Made by a program: the position numbers and the translations under genes | Shown: one piece after another, positions 1-10,671 of the stretch | How the letters are laid out: each line of letters begins with the position of its first letter | Position numbering within the stretch: the first letter of the stretch is position 1 | Notes under the pieces: generated by a model | The model's database searches: none | Seen by the model: only the letters and a program-made list of their open reading frames with translations | What the model was told of the DNA's origin: nothing | Assembly (NCBI GenBank): GCA_003003925.1 | Contig: PVWP01000006.1 | Span: 124,001-188,000, forward strand | Source of the DNA: Aphanothece cf. minutissima CCALA 015 | GTDB lineage: Bacteria > Cyanobacteriota > Cyanobacteriia > PCC-6307 > Cyanobiaceae | Direction: 5' to 3' | DNA: 64,000 nucleotides

Positions 1-2
1 AC

Positions 3-299
3 GCCGGCCTGGCCGAGACCAGCCTGATGCTCTTTCTCGAACCGGGCACCGCCGGTTCCCTCCCCGCCGCCGACGGGCCCGGCGAAGGCCAGGCCCCACC
101 CGCCGGCTGGAGCCTGGAAGGGGCCTGCCCCAGCGCCTGGCGCACCGAGGAGATCAGTGCAAGCGGCGTGATCGGGGATCCGTCCGGCGCCAGCGAGGAG
201 CTGGGACGCCAGCTGTTCGACTGCCTGGTGGAGAGCTGGGAGCGGCGGCTGGAGGCCCTGCTGCACAGCAACTGGCCGCCGACCTCCGGCGCAGCGTGA
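3..299 (+). CDS. Creatininase family protein, C-terminal part (5' end outside window)
   Basis: The frame is open from the left edge, and its first visible residues (AGLAETSLM) match the conserved metal-site region of creatinine amidohydrolase-family enzymes, where a HAG.xETS motif normally stands. About 98 residues remain, so the start and most metal ligands lie upstream. Its substrate cannot be told from this piece; members range from creatininase to enzymes of flavin and cofactor metabolism. It ends just before ado on the same strand, an arrangement I recall from related picocyanobacteria. Family call is fairly good, function unknown. Confidence 0.6.
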   Translation, partial: AGLAETSLMLFLEPGTAGSLPAADGPGEGQAPPAGWSLEGACPSAWRTEEISASGVIGDPSGASEELGRQLFDCLVESWERRLEALLHSNWPPTSGAA

Positions 300-334
300 C
301 TAAAGTCGTGGGATTGCTTATCCCCGTGGTTCCC

Positions 335-1075
335 ATGCCCACCCTCGCAACCACCACGTCCGTCGATTCCTCCCTGGATCCGGCGGGCCCGATCGAGGGG
401 AGCGACCTGCCCGACTTCAGCACCGCCGCCTACAAGGACGCCTACAGCCGCATCAACGCGATCGTCATCGAAGGTGAGCAGGAAGCCCACGACAACTACA
501 TGTCCCTCGGCACCCTGCTGCCCGACCAGGCCGAGGAACTGGCCCGGCTGGCCCGCATGGAGCTCAAGCACATGAAGGGCTTCACCGCCTGCGGCAACAA
601 TCTGGGCGTCACCGCCGACATGCCCTTCGCCCAGGAATTCTTCTCCCCCCTGCGCAACAACTTCCAGGCGGCCCTCCAGGAGGGCAAGGTGGTCACCTGC
701 CTGCTGATCCAGGCCCTGCTGATCGAAGCCTTCGCCATCTCGGCCTACCACATCTATATTCCCGTCGCCGATCCGTTCGCCCGCAAGATCACCGAAGGGG
801 TCGTCAAGGACGAGTACACCCACCTCAATTACGGCCAGGAGTGGCTTAAGGCCCATCTGGAGGAGTCCCGCGCCGAGCTGGAGCAGGCCAACCGCGACAA
901 CCTCCCCCACGTGCGCCGGATGCTCGACCGCGTGGCCGCCGATGCCGCCGTCCTCCACATGGAGAAGGAGGATCTGATCGAGGATTTCCTGATCGCCTAC
1001 CAGGACGCCCTCACCGACATCGGCTTCACCCCCAGGGAGATCGCCCGGATGGCCGCCGCGGCCCTGGTGGGCTGA
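335..1075 (+). CDS. ado: Aldehyde deformylating oxygenase
   Basis: Ferritin-like diiron enzyme that converts fatty aldehydes, made by acyl-ACP reductase, into alkanes/alkenes plus formate, feeding hydrocarbons to cyanobacterial membranes. With the ATG at 335 the protein is 246 residues, near the usual length. The iron-ligand pattern is intact: Glu in VIEGEQEA (about 46), E76xxH79 in MELKH, E131 in LLIEAF, and E160xxH163 in VKDEYTH. A GTG at 296 would add 13 residues of no family resemblance, so the ATG followed by PTLATT is preferred. aar follows 83 bases downstream on the same strand; the gap holds a weak inverted repeat (1103-1108/1119-1124). Confidence 0.96.
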   Translation: MPTLATTTSVDSSLDPAGPIEGSDLPDFSTAAYKDAYSRINAIVIEGEQEAHDNYMSLGTLLPDQAEELARLARMELKHMKGFTACGNNLGVTADMPFAQEFFSPLRNNFQAALQEGKVVTCLLIQALLIEAFAISAYHIYIPVADPFARKITEGVVKDEYTHLNYGQEWLKAHLEESRAELEQANRDNLPHVRRMLDRVAADAAVLHMEKEDLIEDFLIAYQDALTDIGFTPREIARMAAAALVG

Positions 1076-1158
1076 GCCGCCCCCCTTCCCCACCCCTGGG
1101 GAGGATGTAGCGTCGGCGACATCCGGCCCCGCCCCTGCCGCCGCTTTCTCCTTCCTGC

Positions 1159-2208
1159 ATGTTCGGCCTGATCGGTCATTCCACCAGCTTCGAGTCGGCC
1201 CGCAACCTGGCGCGGAGCCTCGGTTTCGAGGAGTACGCCGAGGGGGATCTGGACATGTGGTGCAGCGCTCCGCCCCAGCTGGTGGAGCGGATCAGTGTCA
1301 CCAGCCCCACGGGCAGGCGCATCGAAGGGGCCTACATCGATTCGGTGTTCGTGCCCGAGATGCTGGGCCGTTTCAAGACGGCCAAGCGCAAGGTGCTCAA
1401 CGCCATGGAGCTGGCCCAGAAGACCGGCATCGACATCACCGCCCTGGGGGGCTTCACCTCGATCATCTTCGAGGACTTCAAGCTCCTGCGGGAGCAGCAG
1501 GTGCGGGCCACCACCCTCGACTGGACACGGTTCACCACCGGCAACACCCACACCGCCTGGGTCCTCTGCCGGCAGGTGGAGGAGAACGCCCCCAAGCTGG
1601 GCATCGACCTGCGGCGGGCGAAGGTGGCGGTGGTCGGTGCCACCGGTGACATCGGCAGCGCCGTCTGCCGCTGGCTCTCCCAGCGCACCGGCGTGCAGGA
1701 GCTGCTGCTGGTGGCCCGCCGGCCCCAGCCGCTGGCGGATCTCCAGCAGGAGCTCGGTGGTGGCCGCATCCTGCCCCTCGAGGAGGCCCTGGCCGAGGCC
1801 GACGTGGTGGTCTGGGTCGCCAGCCTGGCCCAGGCCAGCAGCATCGACCCCAGCCAGCTGCCCCGTCCCTGCCTGATGGTCGACGGCGGCTACCCCAAGA
1901 ACCTGGACACCAGGGCCGCCGGCGACGGCATCCACGTGCTCAAGGGCGGCATCGTCGAATTCGGCTCCGACATCGGCTGGCAGATGATGGAGGCGGCCGA
2001 GATGGCCAGACCCCAGCGCCAGATGTTCGCCTGCTTCGCCGAAGCGATGCTGCTGGAGTTCGAAGGAATCCACACCAACTTCAGCTGGGGCCGCAACAAC
2101 ATCAGCCTCGAGAAGATGGACCTGATCGGCGCCGCCTCCCTGCGCCACGGTTTCCAGGCCCTGGGCCTGGAGGTCCCGGCCGCGATCCCCAGCCTCTCCA
2201 TCACCTGA
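1159..2208 (+). CDS. aar: Long-chain acyl-ACP reductase
   Basis: NADPH-dependent reductase that turns fatty acyl-ACP into fatty aldehyde, the substrate of ADO. It has 349 residues, typical for the family. A nucleotide-binding GATGDIG motif lies near residue 158, and the thioester-forming cysteine is in the ACFAEAM segment, about Cys292 by my count. It sits directly after ado and 20 bases before accA, so alkane synthesis and the first step of fatty acid synthesis are probably co-transcribed. Nothing in the sequence looks degenerate. Confidence 0.96.
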   Translation: MFGLIGHSTSFESARNLARSLGFEEYAEGDLDMWCSAPPQLVERISVTSPTGRRIEGAYIDSVFVPEMLGRFKTAKRKVLNAMELAQKTGIDITALGGFTSIIFEDFKLLREQQVRATTLDWTRFTTGNTHTAWVLCRQVEENAPKLGIDLRRAKVAVVGATGDIGSAVCRWLSQRTGVQELLLVARRPQPLADLQQELGGGRILPLEEALAEADVVVWVASLAQASSIDPSQLPRPCLMVDGGYPKNLDTRAAGDGIHVLKGGIVEFGSDIGWQMMEAAEMARPQRQMFACFAEAMLLEFEGIHTNFSWGRNNISLEKMDLIGAASLRHGFQALGLEVPAAIPSLSIT

Positions 2209-2228
2209 TCTCCTCCGCCTGAGCGCCC

Positions 2229-3218
2229 ATGGCCCGCCGCGTCCTGTTGGATTTCGAGAAACCGCTGGTGGAGCTCGAAGAGCAGATCGAGCAGATCCGC
2301 CAGCTGGCCCGTGATTCCGAGGTGGACGTGAGCCAGCAGCTGCTGCAGCTGGAAACCCTCGCCACCCGGCGGCGGGAGGAGATCTTCAGCTCCCTCTCGC
2401 CGGCCCAGAAGATCCAGGTGGCCCGCCATCCCCAGCGGCCCAGCACCCTCGATTACATCCAGGTCATCACCGACGAGTGGATCGAGCTGCACGGCGATCG
2501 CCGCGGCAACGACGACCGCGCCCTGGTGGGTGGTGTCGGGCGCATCGGCGACCAGCCCGTGGTGCTGCTCGGCCACCAGAAGGGCCGCGACATGAAGGAG
2601 AACGTGGCCCGCAACTTCGGCATGGCCTCCCCGGGCGGCTACCGCAAGGCGCTGCGCCTGATGGAGCATGCCGATCGCTTCCGCCTGCCGATCCTCAGCT
2701 TCATCGACACCCCCGGGGCCTACGCCGGCGTCAAGGCCGAGGAGGAGGGCCAGGGGGAGGCGATCGCCGTCAACCTGCGCGAGATGTTCCGGCTGCGGGT
2801 GCCGATCATCGCCGTGGTGATCGGCGAAGGGGGATCCGGCGGTGCCCTCGGCATCGGTGTGGCCGACCGGCTGCTGATGTTCGAGCACAGCGTCTACACC
2901 GTGGCCAGCCCCGAGGCCTGCGCCTCGATCCTCTGGCGCGATGCGGCGAAGGCCCCCGCCGCCGCCGAGGCCCTGCGCATCACCGGCGCCGATCTGCTGC
3001 AGCTCGGGCTGGTGGACGCCCTGCTGAAGGAACCCTCCGGGGGCAACCACTGGGCGCCGATCCAGGCCGCCGACACCCTGCGCCGGGCGCTGCTCAGCCA
3101 CCTGGCCGAGCTGCAGACCTGCAGCACAGCCGACCTGCTGGAGGCCCGCTACGCCAAGTACCGGCGCATGGGCCAGGTCCTGGAGGGGGTGGCGCCGGAT
3201 CCCGCCCACGCACCGTAG
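2229..3218 (+). CDS. accA: Acetyl-CoA carboxylase carboxyltransferase subunit alpha
   Basis: Alpha half of the carboxyltransferase that moves CO2 from biotin to acetyl-CoA to make malonyl-CoA for fatty acid synthesis; it pairs with AccD, which is not in this window. It has 329 residues, full length, with the crotonase-type core (IDTPGAYAG near residue 160 and the [12 protein letters not shown] oxyanion-hole region near 199). The start ATGGCCCGCCGC gives the family's usual N-terminus ([11 protein letters not shown]). It lies just downstream of aar on the same strand, linking fatty acid supply to hydrocarbon synthesis. Confidence 0.97.
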   Translation: MARRVLLDFEKPLVELEEQIEQIRQLARDSEVDVSQQLLQLETLATRRREEIFSSLSPAQKIQVARHPQRPSTLDYIQVITDEWIELHGDRRGNDDRALVGGVGRIGDQPVVLLGHQKGRDMKENVARNFGMASPGGYRKALRLMEHADRFRLPILSFIDTPGAYAGVKAEEEGQGEAIAVNLREMFRLRVPIIAVVIGEGGSGGALGIGVADRLLMFEHSVYTVASPEACASILWRDAAKAPAAAEALRITGADLLQLGLVDALLKEPSGGNHWAPIQAADTLRRALLSHLAELQTCSTADLLEARYAKYRRMGQVLEGVAPDPAHAP

Positions 3219-3244
3219 GGTTTGCCTCCACGCCTCACCGCCCT

Positions 3245-3955
3245 TTGCCCGTCGCCCTGATCACCGGTGCCTCCCGCGGCATCGGCGCCGCCAGCGCCCG
3301 TCGTTTCGCCGCCGAGGGCTACGACCTGCTGCTGGTGGCCCGCAGCCTGGCCGACCTCGATGCGCTCGCCACCGAGCTGCGGGCGGTGGGCCGCCGGGTC
3401 GAGACCCTGGACCTCGACCTGAGCCGGGCTGAGGCCATCGGCCCCGCCCTGGCCGAACTGCTCGGGCGCGGGCTGGTTCCTTCGGTGGTGATCAACAACG
3501 CCGGTGCCGCCTGGACCGGCCCCCTGGCCGACATGCCGATCGAGCGCTGGCAATGGCTCCTGCAGCTCAACCTCACCAGCGTCTTCCAGGTCTGCCTGGC
3601 GGTGCTGCCGGCCCTGCGCCAGGCGGGGGGCGGACGGATCATCAACGTCAGCAGCCACGCCGCCCGCAACGCCTTTCCCGAGTGGGGGGCCTACTGCGTC
3701 AGCAAGGCGGCCCTCGCCTCCTTCAGCCGCTGCCTTGAGGCGGAGGAGCGCTCCGCCGGCATCGCCGTGAGCACCCTCACCCTGGGGGCGGTGAATACAC
3801 CCCTCTGGGACAGTGAAACCGTCCACAGTTCCTTCGACCGACGTGCCATGCTTTCAGCCGAGCAGGTGGCCGAATCTCTGCTCTACCTTGCGCGGCAACC
3901 CCACAGCCAGACGGTTGAGGACCTCACCCTGATGCCGGCCGCCGGAGCCTTCTGA
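3245..3955 (+). CDS. Short-chain dehydrogenase/reductase, TTG start likely
   Basis: Classical SDR-fold oxidoreductase of unknown substrate. The cofactor motif TGASRGIG is at about residues 7-14, NNAG follows, then the catalytic Ser in NVSS and the YxxxK dyad in AYCVSK (about residue 150). The frame runs open far upstream through accA in another frame. The only start that leaves a normal 236-residue SDR is TTG at 3245, giving (M)PVALITG. It sits 26 bases after accA and 8 bases before folE. Its place between fatty acid and pterin genes does not decide whether it acts on ketoacyl or other substrates. Confidence 0.85.
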   Translation: MPVALITGASRGIGAASARRFAAEGYDLLLVARSLADLDALATELRAVGRRVETLDLDLSRAEAIGPALAELLGRGLVPSVVINNAGAAWTGPLADMPIERWQWLLQLNLTSVFQVCLAVLPALRQAGGGRIINVSSHAARNAFPEWGAYCVSKAALASFSRCLEAEERSAGIAVSTLTLGAVNTPLWDSETVHSSFDRRAMLSAEQVAESLLYLARQPHSQTVEDLTLMPAAGAF

Positions 3956-3963
3956 ACCCCCTT

Positions 3964-4707
3964 ATGACATCCACCCTCCCCACCGGCCTAAGCGCCCGTC
4001 AGGCCGCTCCCGTCACGACCCCCATTCCCGTCAGCCTGCGGATCCGCGAACGGCTGCAGAAGGAAGGCATCCCGTTTCTGGCCAACGACAACATCTCCGA
4101 CCACCTGCGCGAGGGTGAGCTCGACCAGCTGGAGATCGAGGTGGCCGGCAAGGTGCGCGACCTGCTGCGCAGCCTGGTGATCGATATCGAGAACGACCAC
4201 AACACCGAGGAGACGGCCGAGCGGGTGGCCAAGATGTACCTCCACGAGGTGTTCAAGGGCCGCTACCACGAGCAACCGAAGATCGCCAGCTTCCCCAACG
4301 TGAAGCAGCTCGATGAGATCTACACCGTGGGGCCCATCTCCATCCGCTCCGCCTGTTCCCACCACCTGGTGCCGATCCTCGGCAACTGCTGGATTGGCAT
4401 CAAACCCGGCGAGCGGGTGATCGGCCTGTCGAAGTTCTCCCGCGTCGCCGACTGGGTCTTCTCCCGGCCCCACATCCAGGAGGAAGCCGTGATCATCCTG
4501 GCCAACGAGATCGAGCGGCTCTGCCAGCCCCTCGGCCTGGCGATCCTGGTCAAGGCCCAGCACTACTGCATGAAATGGCGCGGGGTGAAGGAGCCCCAGA
4601 CCAGCATGGTGAACTCGGTCGTGCGCGGTGATTTCCGCCACGACCCGAGCCTCAAGCAGGAGTTCTTCGAGCTCGTGCGTCAGCAGGAGGCCCTGCTCAG
4701 CACCTGA
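3964..4707 (+). CDS. folE: GTP cyclohydrolase I
   Basis: Opens GTP to 7,8-dihydroneopterin triphosphate, the first step of tetrahydrofolate and pterin synthesis. The protein has 247 residues. The zinc site is complete: the cysteine and histidine of CSHHLVP (near residues 131-134) and the cysteine of QHYCMKWRG (about 202). The N-terminal 35 residues are variable and the catalytic domain follows. It is the last gene of the forward run that starts with ado, and the next gene (4714-5247) converges on it with only 6 bases between. Confidence 0.96.
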   Translation: MTSTLPTGLSARQAAPVTTPIPVSLRIRERLQKEGIPFLANDNISDHLREGELDQLEIEVAGKVRDLLRSLVIDIENDHNTEETAERVAKMYLHEVFKGRYHEQPKIASFPNVKQLDEIYTVGPISIRSACSHHLVPILGNCWIGIKPGERVIGLSKFSRVADWVFSRPHIQEEAVIILANEIERLCQPLGLAILVKAQHYCMKWRGVKEPQTSMVNSVVRGDFRHDPSLKQEFFELVRQQEALLST

Positions 4708-4713
4708 ACCCGC

Positions 4714-5247
4714 TCAGTTGGCAGGGCGCGGCTGGACCGGGCCCACCACCTGGGAGACGCTGCGCTGACTGCCGCCCGGGGTGGGCACCGCCACCACCAC
4801 CATCACCTGGGAGGCCACATCGGCAGGGGTGAGGGCGTAGGTGGGGCCGCTGGCCCCCTCGATCAGCTGCCACTGGACCTGTCCGGGGGCCAGCCGGTAC
4901 CAGTGGAAGGCCGCTGGCGGCAGGGCAGCCAGCCCTTCGGCGGCCGCCGTGGCCTGCAGCAGGGTCCCCTGCATGGCCTCCCCCTGGAGCAGCAGCTGGC
5001 CGAGCCCGGCGATGCGCTGCTCCACCGCTCCCTCAAGCCGCTGGTCGCCGGCGATCTGCTGGCGCAGCAGCTGGATCTGCTGCTGGGGATCGGCCGTCAC
5101 CCCGGGGACGCACTGGAGCGTGCCGTCCACCAGCTGGCAACCCACCAGATCCTGGGCCCGGAGACTGGGAGCCTCCGGCAGTGCCGCCAGGACCATGGCC
5201 AGGGGAAGGATGACACGGGCTCGGGATGAACGACGAAGGAAGGCCAA
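4714..5247 (-). CDS. Hypothetical secreted protein with glutamine-rich coiled segment
   Basis: No family recognised. From a TTG at 5247 the protein has 177 residues and begins with a good signal peptide: a basic start (MAFLRRSSRAR) and a hydrophobic stretch ending at APSLRA-Q. A TTG at 5301 and an ATG at 5196 are other possible starts. After the signal come two cysteines (GCQLVDGTLQC), a Gln/Leu-rich region likely to form a helix or coiled coil, and a C-terminal beta-rich region with aromatic residues (AFHWYRLAPGQVQWQL). Probably exported to periplasm or thylakoid lumen. It follows trpF on the same strand. Confidence 0.6.
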   Translation of the reverse strand: MAFLRRSSRARVILPLAMVLAALPEAPSLRAQDLVGCQLVDGTLQCVPGVTADPQQQIQLLRQQIAGDQRLEGAVEQRIAGLGQLLLQGEAMQGTLLQATAAAEGLAALPPAAFHWYRLAPGQVQWQLIEGASGPTYALTPADVASQVMVVVAVPTPGGSQRSVSQVVGPVQPRPAN

Positions 5248-5301
5248 GGGGGCTCTGGGATGGGCTGCACCGATCCTGCACCCGGCGGGGCCAAACGCCA
5301 A

Positions 5302-5982
5302 TCAGGCGGGGGTGGATCCACGCACCGCCGCCACCAGGGCCGCGACCCGCGCCAGATCCTTGACGCCGGGGCTCTCCTCCAGGGCGCTGGAAGCATCGAG
5401 GCCATCGGGCTGCAACCGCGCCAGCAGCTCGGCCACCGTCCCGGGGCCCACACCACCGGCCAGCCACCAGGGGAGAGGCGGGCGGAAGTCCTCCAGCCAT
5501 TCGATCGGGATCCGGTGCCCCGTCCCCCCCAGCTGGCCGGGGCACCAGGCATCGAGCAGCAGGGCCTCCACCACGCCGGCATAGGCGGCCGCCCGCTCCA
5601 GGTCCGCGGGGGTGCGCACCCGCAGGGCCTTCCAGAGGCGCACCCCCAGCCTGCCGCCCAGCTCACGGCAGCGCTCGACGCTCTCCTCCCCATGCAGCTG
5701 CAGCACCGCATGGCCCCGCCCCGCCGCCAGTTCCTCCAGCTGGTCGTCGCTGGGATCGGCCACCACCAGCACGCCGAAGCAGGCTGGGTGGCCGGCGGCC
5801 ATGGAGGGGCGGCCGGCGGCCATGGCGGCGAACAATCCGGGCCGCTGCGGCGGTGGCACGTAGCGGGGCGAGCCGGGAACGGCGATGACTCCGATGGCAT
5901 CGGCCCCCAGGGCCGCGATGGCGGTGGCCTGGGCCGGCTCCCGGAGCCCGCAGATCTTGAGCAGCGGAGTGGCGACCGGAAT
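5302..5982 (-). CDS. trpF: Phosphoribosylanthranilate isomerase with no standard start codon
   Basis: Amadori isomerase of tryptophan synthesis. The family signature KICGL, with the catalytic cysteine, is at the N-terminus, and LLLDAW and LAGGVGPG follow in order. The problem is the start. The frame is closed by a TAG at 6004-6006, and between that stop and KICGL there is no ATG, GTG or TTG. Candidates are ATT at 5982 (giving (M)PVATPLLKICGL, 226 residues) or CTG at 5964 (220 residues). The first standard start, GTG at 5859, would remove the catalytic Cys and the first strand. Coordinates given use ATT; a mutated start codon, a rare initiation codon or a sequence error are all possible. Confidence 0.85.
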   Translation of the reverse strand: MPVATPLLKICGLREPAQATAIAALGADAIGVIAVPGSPRYVPPPQRPGLFAAMAAGRPSMAAGHPACFGVLVVADPSDDQLEELAAGRGHAVLQLHGEESVERCRELGGRLGVRLWKALRVRTPADLERAAAYAGVVEALLLDAWCPGQLGGTGHRIPIEWLEDFRPPLPWWLAGGVGPGTVAELLARLQPDGLDASSALEESPGVKDLARVAALVAAVRGSTPA

Positions 5983-6052
5983 CGGGGCGGCTGGCCTGTC
6001 TTTCTAGGATGGGAGCAACAATTCCGGCCACGGCCGGATCTCCGAGCGGACG

Positions 6053-7366
6053 GTGCCCGTGGGTGAAGGCTGGCAACTGCTGACGATCCGCGGCATCCCC
6101 CTGCGCATCCACCCGAGCTGGTTCGTCATCCTGCTGCTGGCCACCCTGGCCTTCCAGCAGCAGTACGCCCTCAGCCTGGGCAGCCAGCTCGCCCCGGCGG
6201 CCCTCTGGGCCGTGGCCCTGGTCACCGCCCTGGCCCTGTTCGTCTCCGTGCTGCTGCACGAGCTGGGCCATTCCCTGGTGGCCCTGCGCCAGGGGGTCAA
6301 GGTGAAGAGCATCACCCTGTTCCTGCTGGGTGGCGTCGCCAGTGTGGAGCGGGAATGCTCCACCGCCCGTGGCGCCCTGATGGTGGCGGCGGCGGGACCG
6401 GCGGTGAGCCTGGTGCTGGGGTTCGGCCTGCTGGCCTCCACCCATGCCGCCAGCCACGTGGCCCCGGTGCTGGGTCAGATGGTGGAACGGCTCGCGGCCC
6501 TCAACCTGATCCTGGGCCTGTTCAACCTGCTGCCCGGCCTGCCCCTGGATGGGGGGCTGATCGTCAAGGCCCTGGTCTGGCAGTTCTCCGGCAGCCAGCG
6601 TCGGGGCGTGGAGGTGGCCAATGCCTGCGGCCGGTTCCTGTCCCTGTTCGCCGTCGGCATGGGCACCGTGCTGCTGCTGCGGGGCGGCGGCATCGGCGGC
6701 GCCTGGCTGATCCTGCTCGGCTGGTTCGGCCTCGGGGCGGCCCGCAACCAGACGCAGATGCTGGTCGTCCAGCAGGCCCTCAAGGATCTGAAGGTCCGGG
6801 ATGTGGCCCAGCGCCGCTTCCGGGTGCTGGAGGCCGACACCACCCTGCGGGAGCTGAGCCGGATGCGCCTGGGCACCGCGGCGCCGCCCATCGCCGACGC
6901 CGGCGACGGCGCCCCCCCCGCCGAGCAGGCGTCCGGCGGCCCGCCGGAGTGGCTGCTGGTCTGCGACCGGGGTCGCTGGCAGGGGGTCATCGATGACGGG
7001 CCCCTCCAGTCCCTGCCGGTCCAGTGCTGGGACCGGGAAACGGTGGGACACCACCTCCAGCCCCTCTCCAGCCTGCCCGCGATCCCCGAATCGGCCCCGC
7101 TCTGGCAGGCCGCCCTCCAGCTGGACGACGGCAACCACCAGCGGCTGCTGGTGCTCAGTCCGGCAGGGCTGCCCTGCGGCACCGTCGAGCGCCCCGAGCT
7201 GGGGGACGCCGTGCTCAAGAAGCTGGGACTGCGTCTCCCCGCCAACCTGCTCAGCGTCGCCCGTCGGGAGAACGGCTATCCCCTCGGCATGGCCCTCGGT
7301 CAGGTGGCCCGCGGGATGGTCAGCTCGGGAGAGGTTTCACCGCTGACGGATTCGGTCAGCCGATAG
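6053..7366 (+). CDS. Site-2 protease family (M50) membrane metalloprotease
   Basis: Intramembrane zinc protease of the S2P/SpoIVFB type. The zinc motif HELGH is at residues 69-73 in a membrane segment, and the third ligand lies in LLPGLPLDGG (about residues 158-167). Several hydrophobic segments cover residues 20-240. The remaining ~200 residues are soluble and resemble a degenerate CBS-pair region, as in CBS-containing S2P homologues, but I cannot confirm this by eye. The start is a GTG. Substrates are unknown; members cleave membrane-bound anti-sigma factors or transcription factors. The last 67 bases overlap the end of the convergent gene. Confidence 0.85.
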   Translation: MPVGEGWQLLTIRGIPLRIHPSWFVILLLATLAFQQQYALSLGSQLAPAALWAVALVTALALFVSVLLHELGHSLVALRQGVKVKSITLFLLGGVASVERECSTARGALMVAAAGPAVSLVLGFGLLASTHAASHVAPVLGQMVERLAALNLILGLFNLLPGLPLDGGLIVKALVWQFSGSQRRGVEVANACGRFLSLFAVGMGTVLLLRGGGIGGAWLILLGWFGLGAARNQTQMLVVQQALKDLKVRDVAQRRFRVLEADTTLRELSRMRLGTAAPPIADAGDGAPPAEQASGGPPEWLLVCDRGRWQGVIDDGPLQSLPVQCWDRETVGHHLQPLSSLPAIPESAPLWQAALQLDDGNHQRLLVLSPAGLPCGTVERPELGDAVLKKLGLRLPANLLSVARRENGYPLGMALGQVARGMVSSGEVSPLTDSVSR

Positions 7367-8094
7367 TGGCCGAGCCGCGGGGCGATCGCGGCCAGCTCCT
7401 GCGGCGCCAGGGGGGCCAGGGGCGGCACCGGTGACGACCCGCCTGCACCGCCTGGATCGGGAACGGGGAGCCAGGGCAGCCAGCGGGCGGCCGAGCGGAG
7501 CAGATGCTCCTCCAGCGCGATCCCGGCCAGCGGCAGGGGATCGAGGTCCGGGGGATCGCCGCTGAACACCTCCCGCCACAGGGCAGGGCAGGGGGCGAGC
7601 TGGATCGAACCGTGCTGCAGCAAATGGCCGCCGCGCCAGAGCTGGGCGCTGCCCACCCGCTTGGCTCCATTGGCGTGGACCAGGTCGGCGACGGTGCTGG
7701 TGGCGAAGCAGCTGCTGCGCTGCAGGCTGGCCGCCTGGCGGCCGCCGTGCAGCGGCAGGCCCATGGCAGCGAAGGCCTCCACCAGCCAGGTGAGGGCCAG
7801 GCCATAGACCTCGGATCGGGTGCCCTGGGGCCGGGGCCACACCAGGGCATAGGTGAGATCGGCGCCATGGAGCACGGCCCGGCCGCCGCTGGGGCGACGC
7901 ACCAGGTCGAGGCGACCCTGGCGCTGCAGGTCCCACCAGTGGGGCTCCAGCCGCCGCTGGTGCCTGCCCAGGGAGAGGGTGGGCCGCCACCAGCGGTAGA
8001 GCCGGAAGGCCGGCGCCGGCGGGCCATCCAGCAGCCAGGCGTCGATCGCCATCTGCCAGTCCCCGCCCAGGCTTGTCGTCCTGATCCAGCGCAC
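7300..8094 (-). CDS. Lipoate-protein ligase A family protein (BPL/LplA/LipB fold)
   Basis: Member of the biotin/lipoate protein ligase superfamily, 264 residues from a GTG at 8094. It shows the family blocks in order: RWWRPTLSLGRHQ, RRPSGGRAVLHGADLTYALV, and KRVGSAQLWRGGHLLQHGS with the lysine expected to hold the lipoyl/octanoyl-AMP. It may load or transfer octanoate or lipoate onto carrier proteins; whether it is a true ligase or an octanoyltransferase is open. The frame stays open for 1 kb upstream but nothing there is family-like. It follows the CRR6 gene, and its 3' end overlaps the convergent M50 protease gene by 67 bases. Confidence 0.8.
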   Translation of the reverse strand: MRWIRTTSLGGDWQMAIDAWLLDGPPAPAFRLYRWWRPTLSLGRHQRRLEPHWWDLQRQGRLDLVRRPSGGRAVLHGADLTYALVWPRPQGTRSEVYGLALTWLVEAFAAMGLPLHGGRQAASLQRSSCFATSTVADLVHANGAKRVGSAQLWRGGHLLQHGSIQLAPCPALWREVFSGDPPDLDPLPLAGIALEEHLLRSAARWLPWLPVPDPGGAGGSSPVPPLAPLAPQELAAIAPRLGHYRLTESVSGETSPELTIPRAT

Positions 8095-8156
8095 CGGCGC
8101 CTCCGGCGGCAGGGACGGGGCGGCGGCCGCCGCGCCCTCGGTCCGGGGTTCGACGC

Positions 8157-8654
8157 TCAGGGCAACACGCTCCAGAAGCCGGGGTCGAGCTCGTAGCCGA
8201 GCACGGCGGCCATCTGGCCCAGGTTGGCGCGGCACTCGATCCCGCCGCTGGCGGCCCAGTGGTCGAGCAGGAACAGCCGCTGGGTGATCCAGAGCTCCAG
8301 GCTCTCGGGGGCGAAACGGATCCCCTCGGTGGGGCTGAAGCCATGGGGAAGCAGCATGGCCACATGGCGGGTGAGCTGGCCGCCGCTGCGCTCCAGCACC
8401 AGGGGCAGCCAGGGATGGAGTGCATCGGCCCGCAGGCTCCAGAGCCGCAGTTCCGGGATCTCCGAGAGTTCGCGCGGATCCTCCGCCTGCCGGGGCCAGT
8501 CGAAGGCGAGGGCCAGACCGCTGGCTGCGCTCAGCAGCGCCGCCGGCGCCAGCGACGCCAGGGGCGCCACGGGGGAGAGGTCGAGGCTGCGCACCTGATC
8601 GGCGGACACCTTCAGGGGCTCGGGCGGGGGCTCGGGACAGGGTGGGGGCGCCAT
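8157..8654 (-). CDS. CRR6 family NdhI maturation / NDH-1 assembly factor
   Basis: Resembles the cyanobacterial and chloroplast CRR6 (chlororespiratory reduction 6) family, needed to assemble the NdhI-containing arm of the NDH-1 complex. It has 165 residues, close to the usual size. Recognisable stretches include WPRQAEDPRELSEIPELRLW, RHVAMLLPH and the C-terminal LGQMAAVLGYELDP. It is a soluble protein with no signal peptide. The start is taken as the ATG at 8654, though a TTG lies one codon upstream. It reads in the same direction as the lipoate-ligase-like gene behind it. Confidence 0.75.
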   Translation of the reverse strand: MAPPPCPEPPPEPLKVSADQVRSLDLSPVAPLASLAPAALLSAASGLALAFDWPRQAEDPRELSEIPELRLWSLRADALHPWLPLVLERSGGQLTRHVAMLLPHGFSPTEGIRFAPESLELWITQRLFLLDHWAASGGIECRANLGQMAAVLGYELDPGFWSVLP

Positions 8655-8745
8655 CAAGAGCTGTGACAGGGCAGGGCCGGAGGCTGGACCGTAGCTCGCG
8701 ATGGCCGAAGAATGGGTCGGTCAAACTCCATCCACCGTCAAGGAC

Positions 8746-8850
8746 ATGGTCACTCCGATCAATCAGGCCGAAGTGCTGATCGCCCTCATCGTGGCGGCCC
8801 ATGCCGGTGTGCTGGCCGTCCGTCTCTGCTTCAGCCTCTACAAAGCCTGA
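8746..8850 (+). CDS. psaM: Photosystem I reaction centre subunit XII (PsaM)
   Basis: A 34-residue single-pass thylakoid protein of photosystem I. The sequence starts MVTPINQAEVLIALIVAAH and ends RLCFSLYKA, matching the one-helix PsaM pattern (xAEVxIALVVAxxAxVLAxRLxxSLY) of picocyanobacteria. An in-frame ATG at 8701 would give a 49-residue form (MAEEWVGQ...), but PsaM is normally about 30 residues, so the inner ATG is preferred. It is diverged from the CRR6 gene by about 90 bases, which must hold both promoters. Confidence 0.85.
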   Translation: MVTPINQAEVLIALIVAAHAGVLAVRLCFSLYKA

Positions 8851-9109
8851 AGCTGCTGAGCCGCTCCCTTGGCAAGGCCCGGGCAGGCTGCTACAAGCGG
8901 AGGGCTCGGAGCCTTCCCTCAGGTGCGCCAGACCCAGCCCCAGCCTTCCCGGCGTCAGCCCCCCGCTGCACGAAGCTCCACGGGCCGTCCACGGCGTTCC
9001 CGGTCCCTCCAGACGGCCGGGGATGGCGCTGGCGGTCCTTTTTGGCTGCGCCCGATTCCCAGCCTCCATGGCCAGCCGGCGGTCGCCGGCTCCAGCCTTG
9101 AGCCCCTTC

Positions 9110-10571
<1,462 letters not shown>

Positions 10572-10671
10572 GGCCATCGCCGGGCCGGCGCCATTGCATC
10601 GGAATCTGCCGATTCAGGCGCACGGCCGGAAGAAGCCGCTAGGAGTCTTCCAGTACCACCCTCTGGAGCCG

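Noticed and set aside
1103..1124. Hairpin GGATGT/ACATCC between ado and aar as a terminator
   Set aside because: Only a 6-bp stem with a 10-base loop and no T-run; too weak to call.
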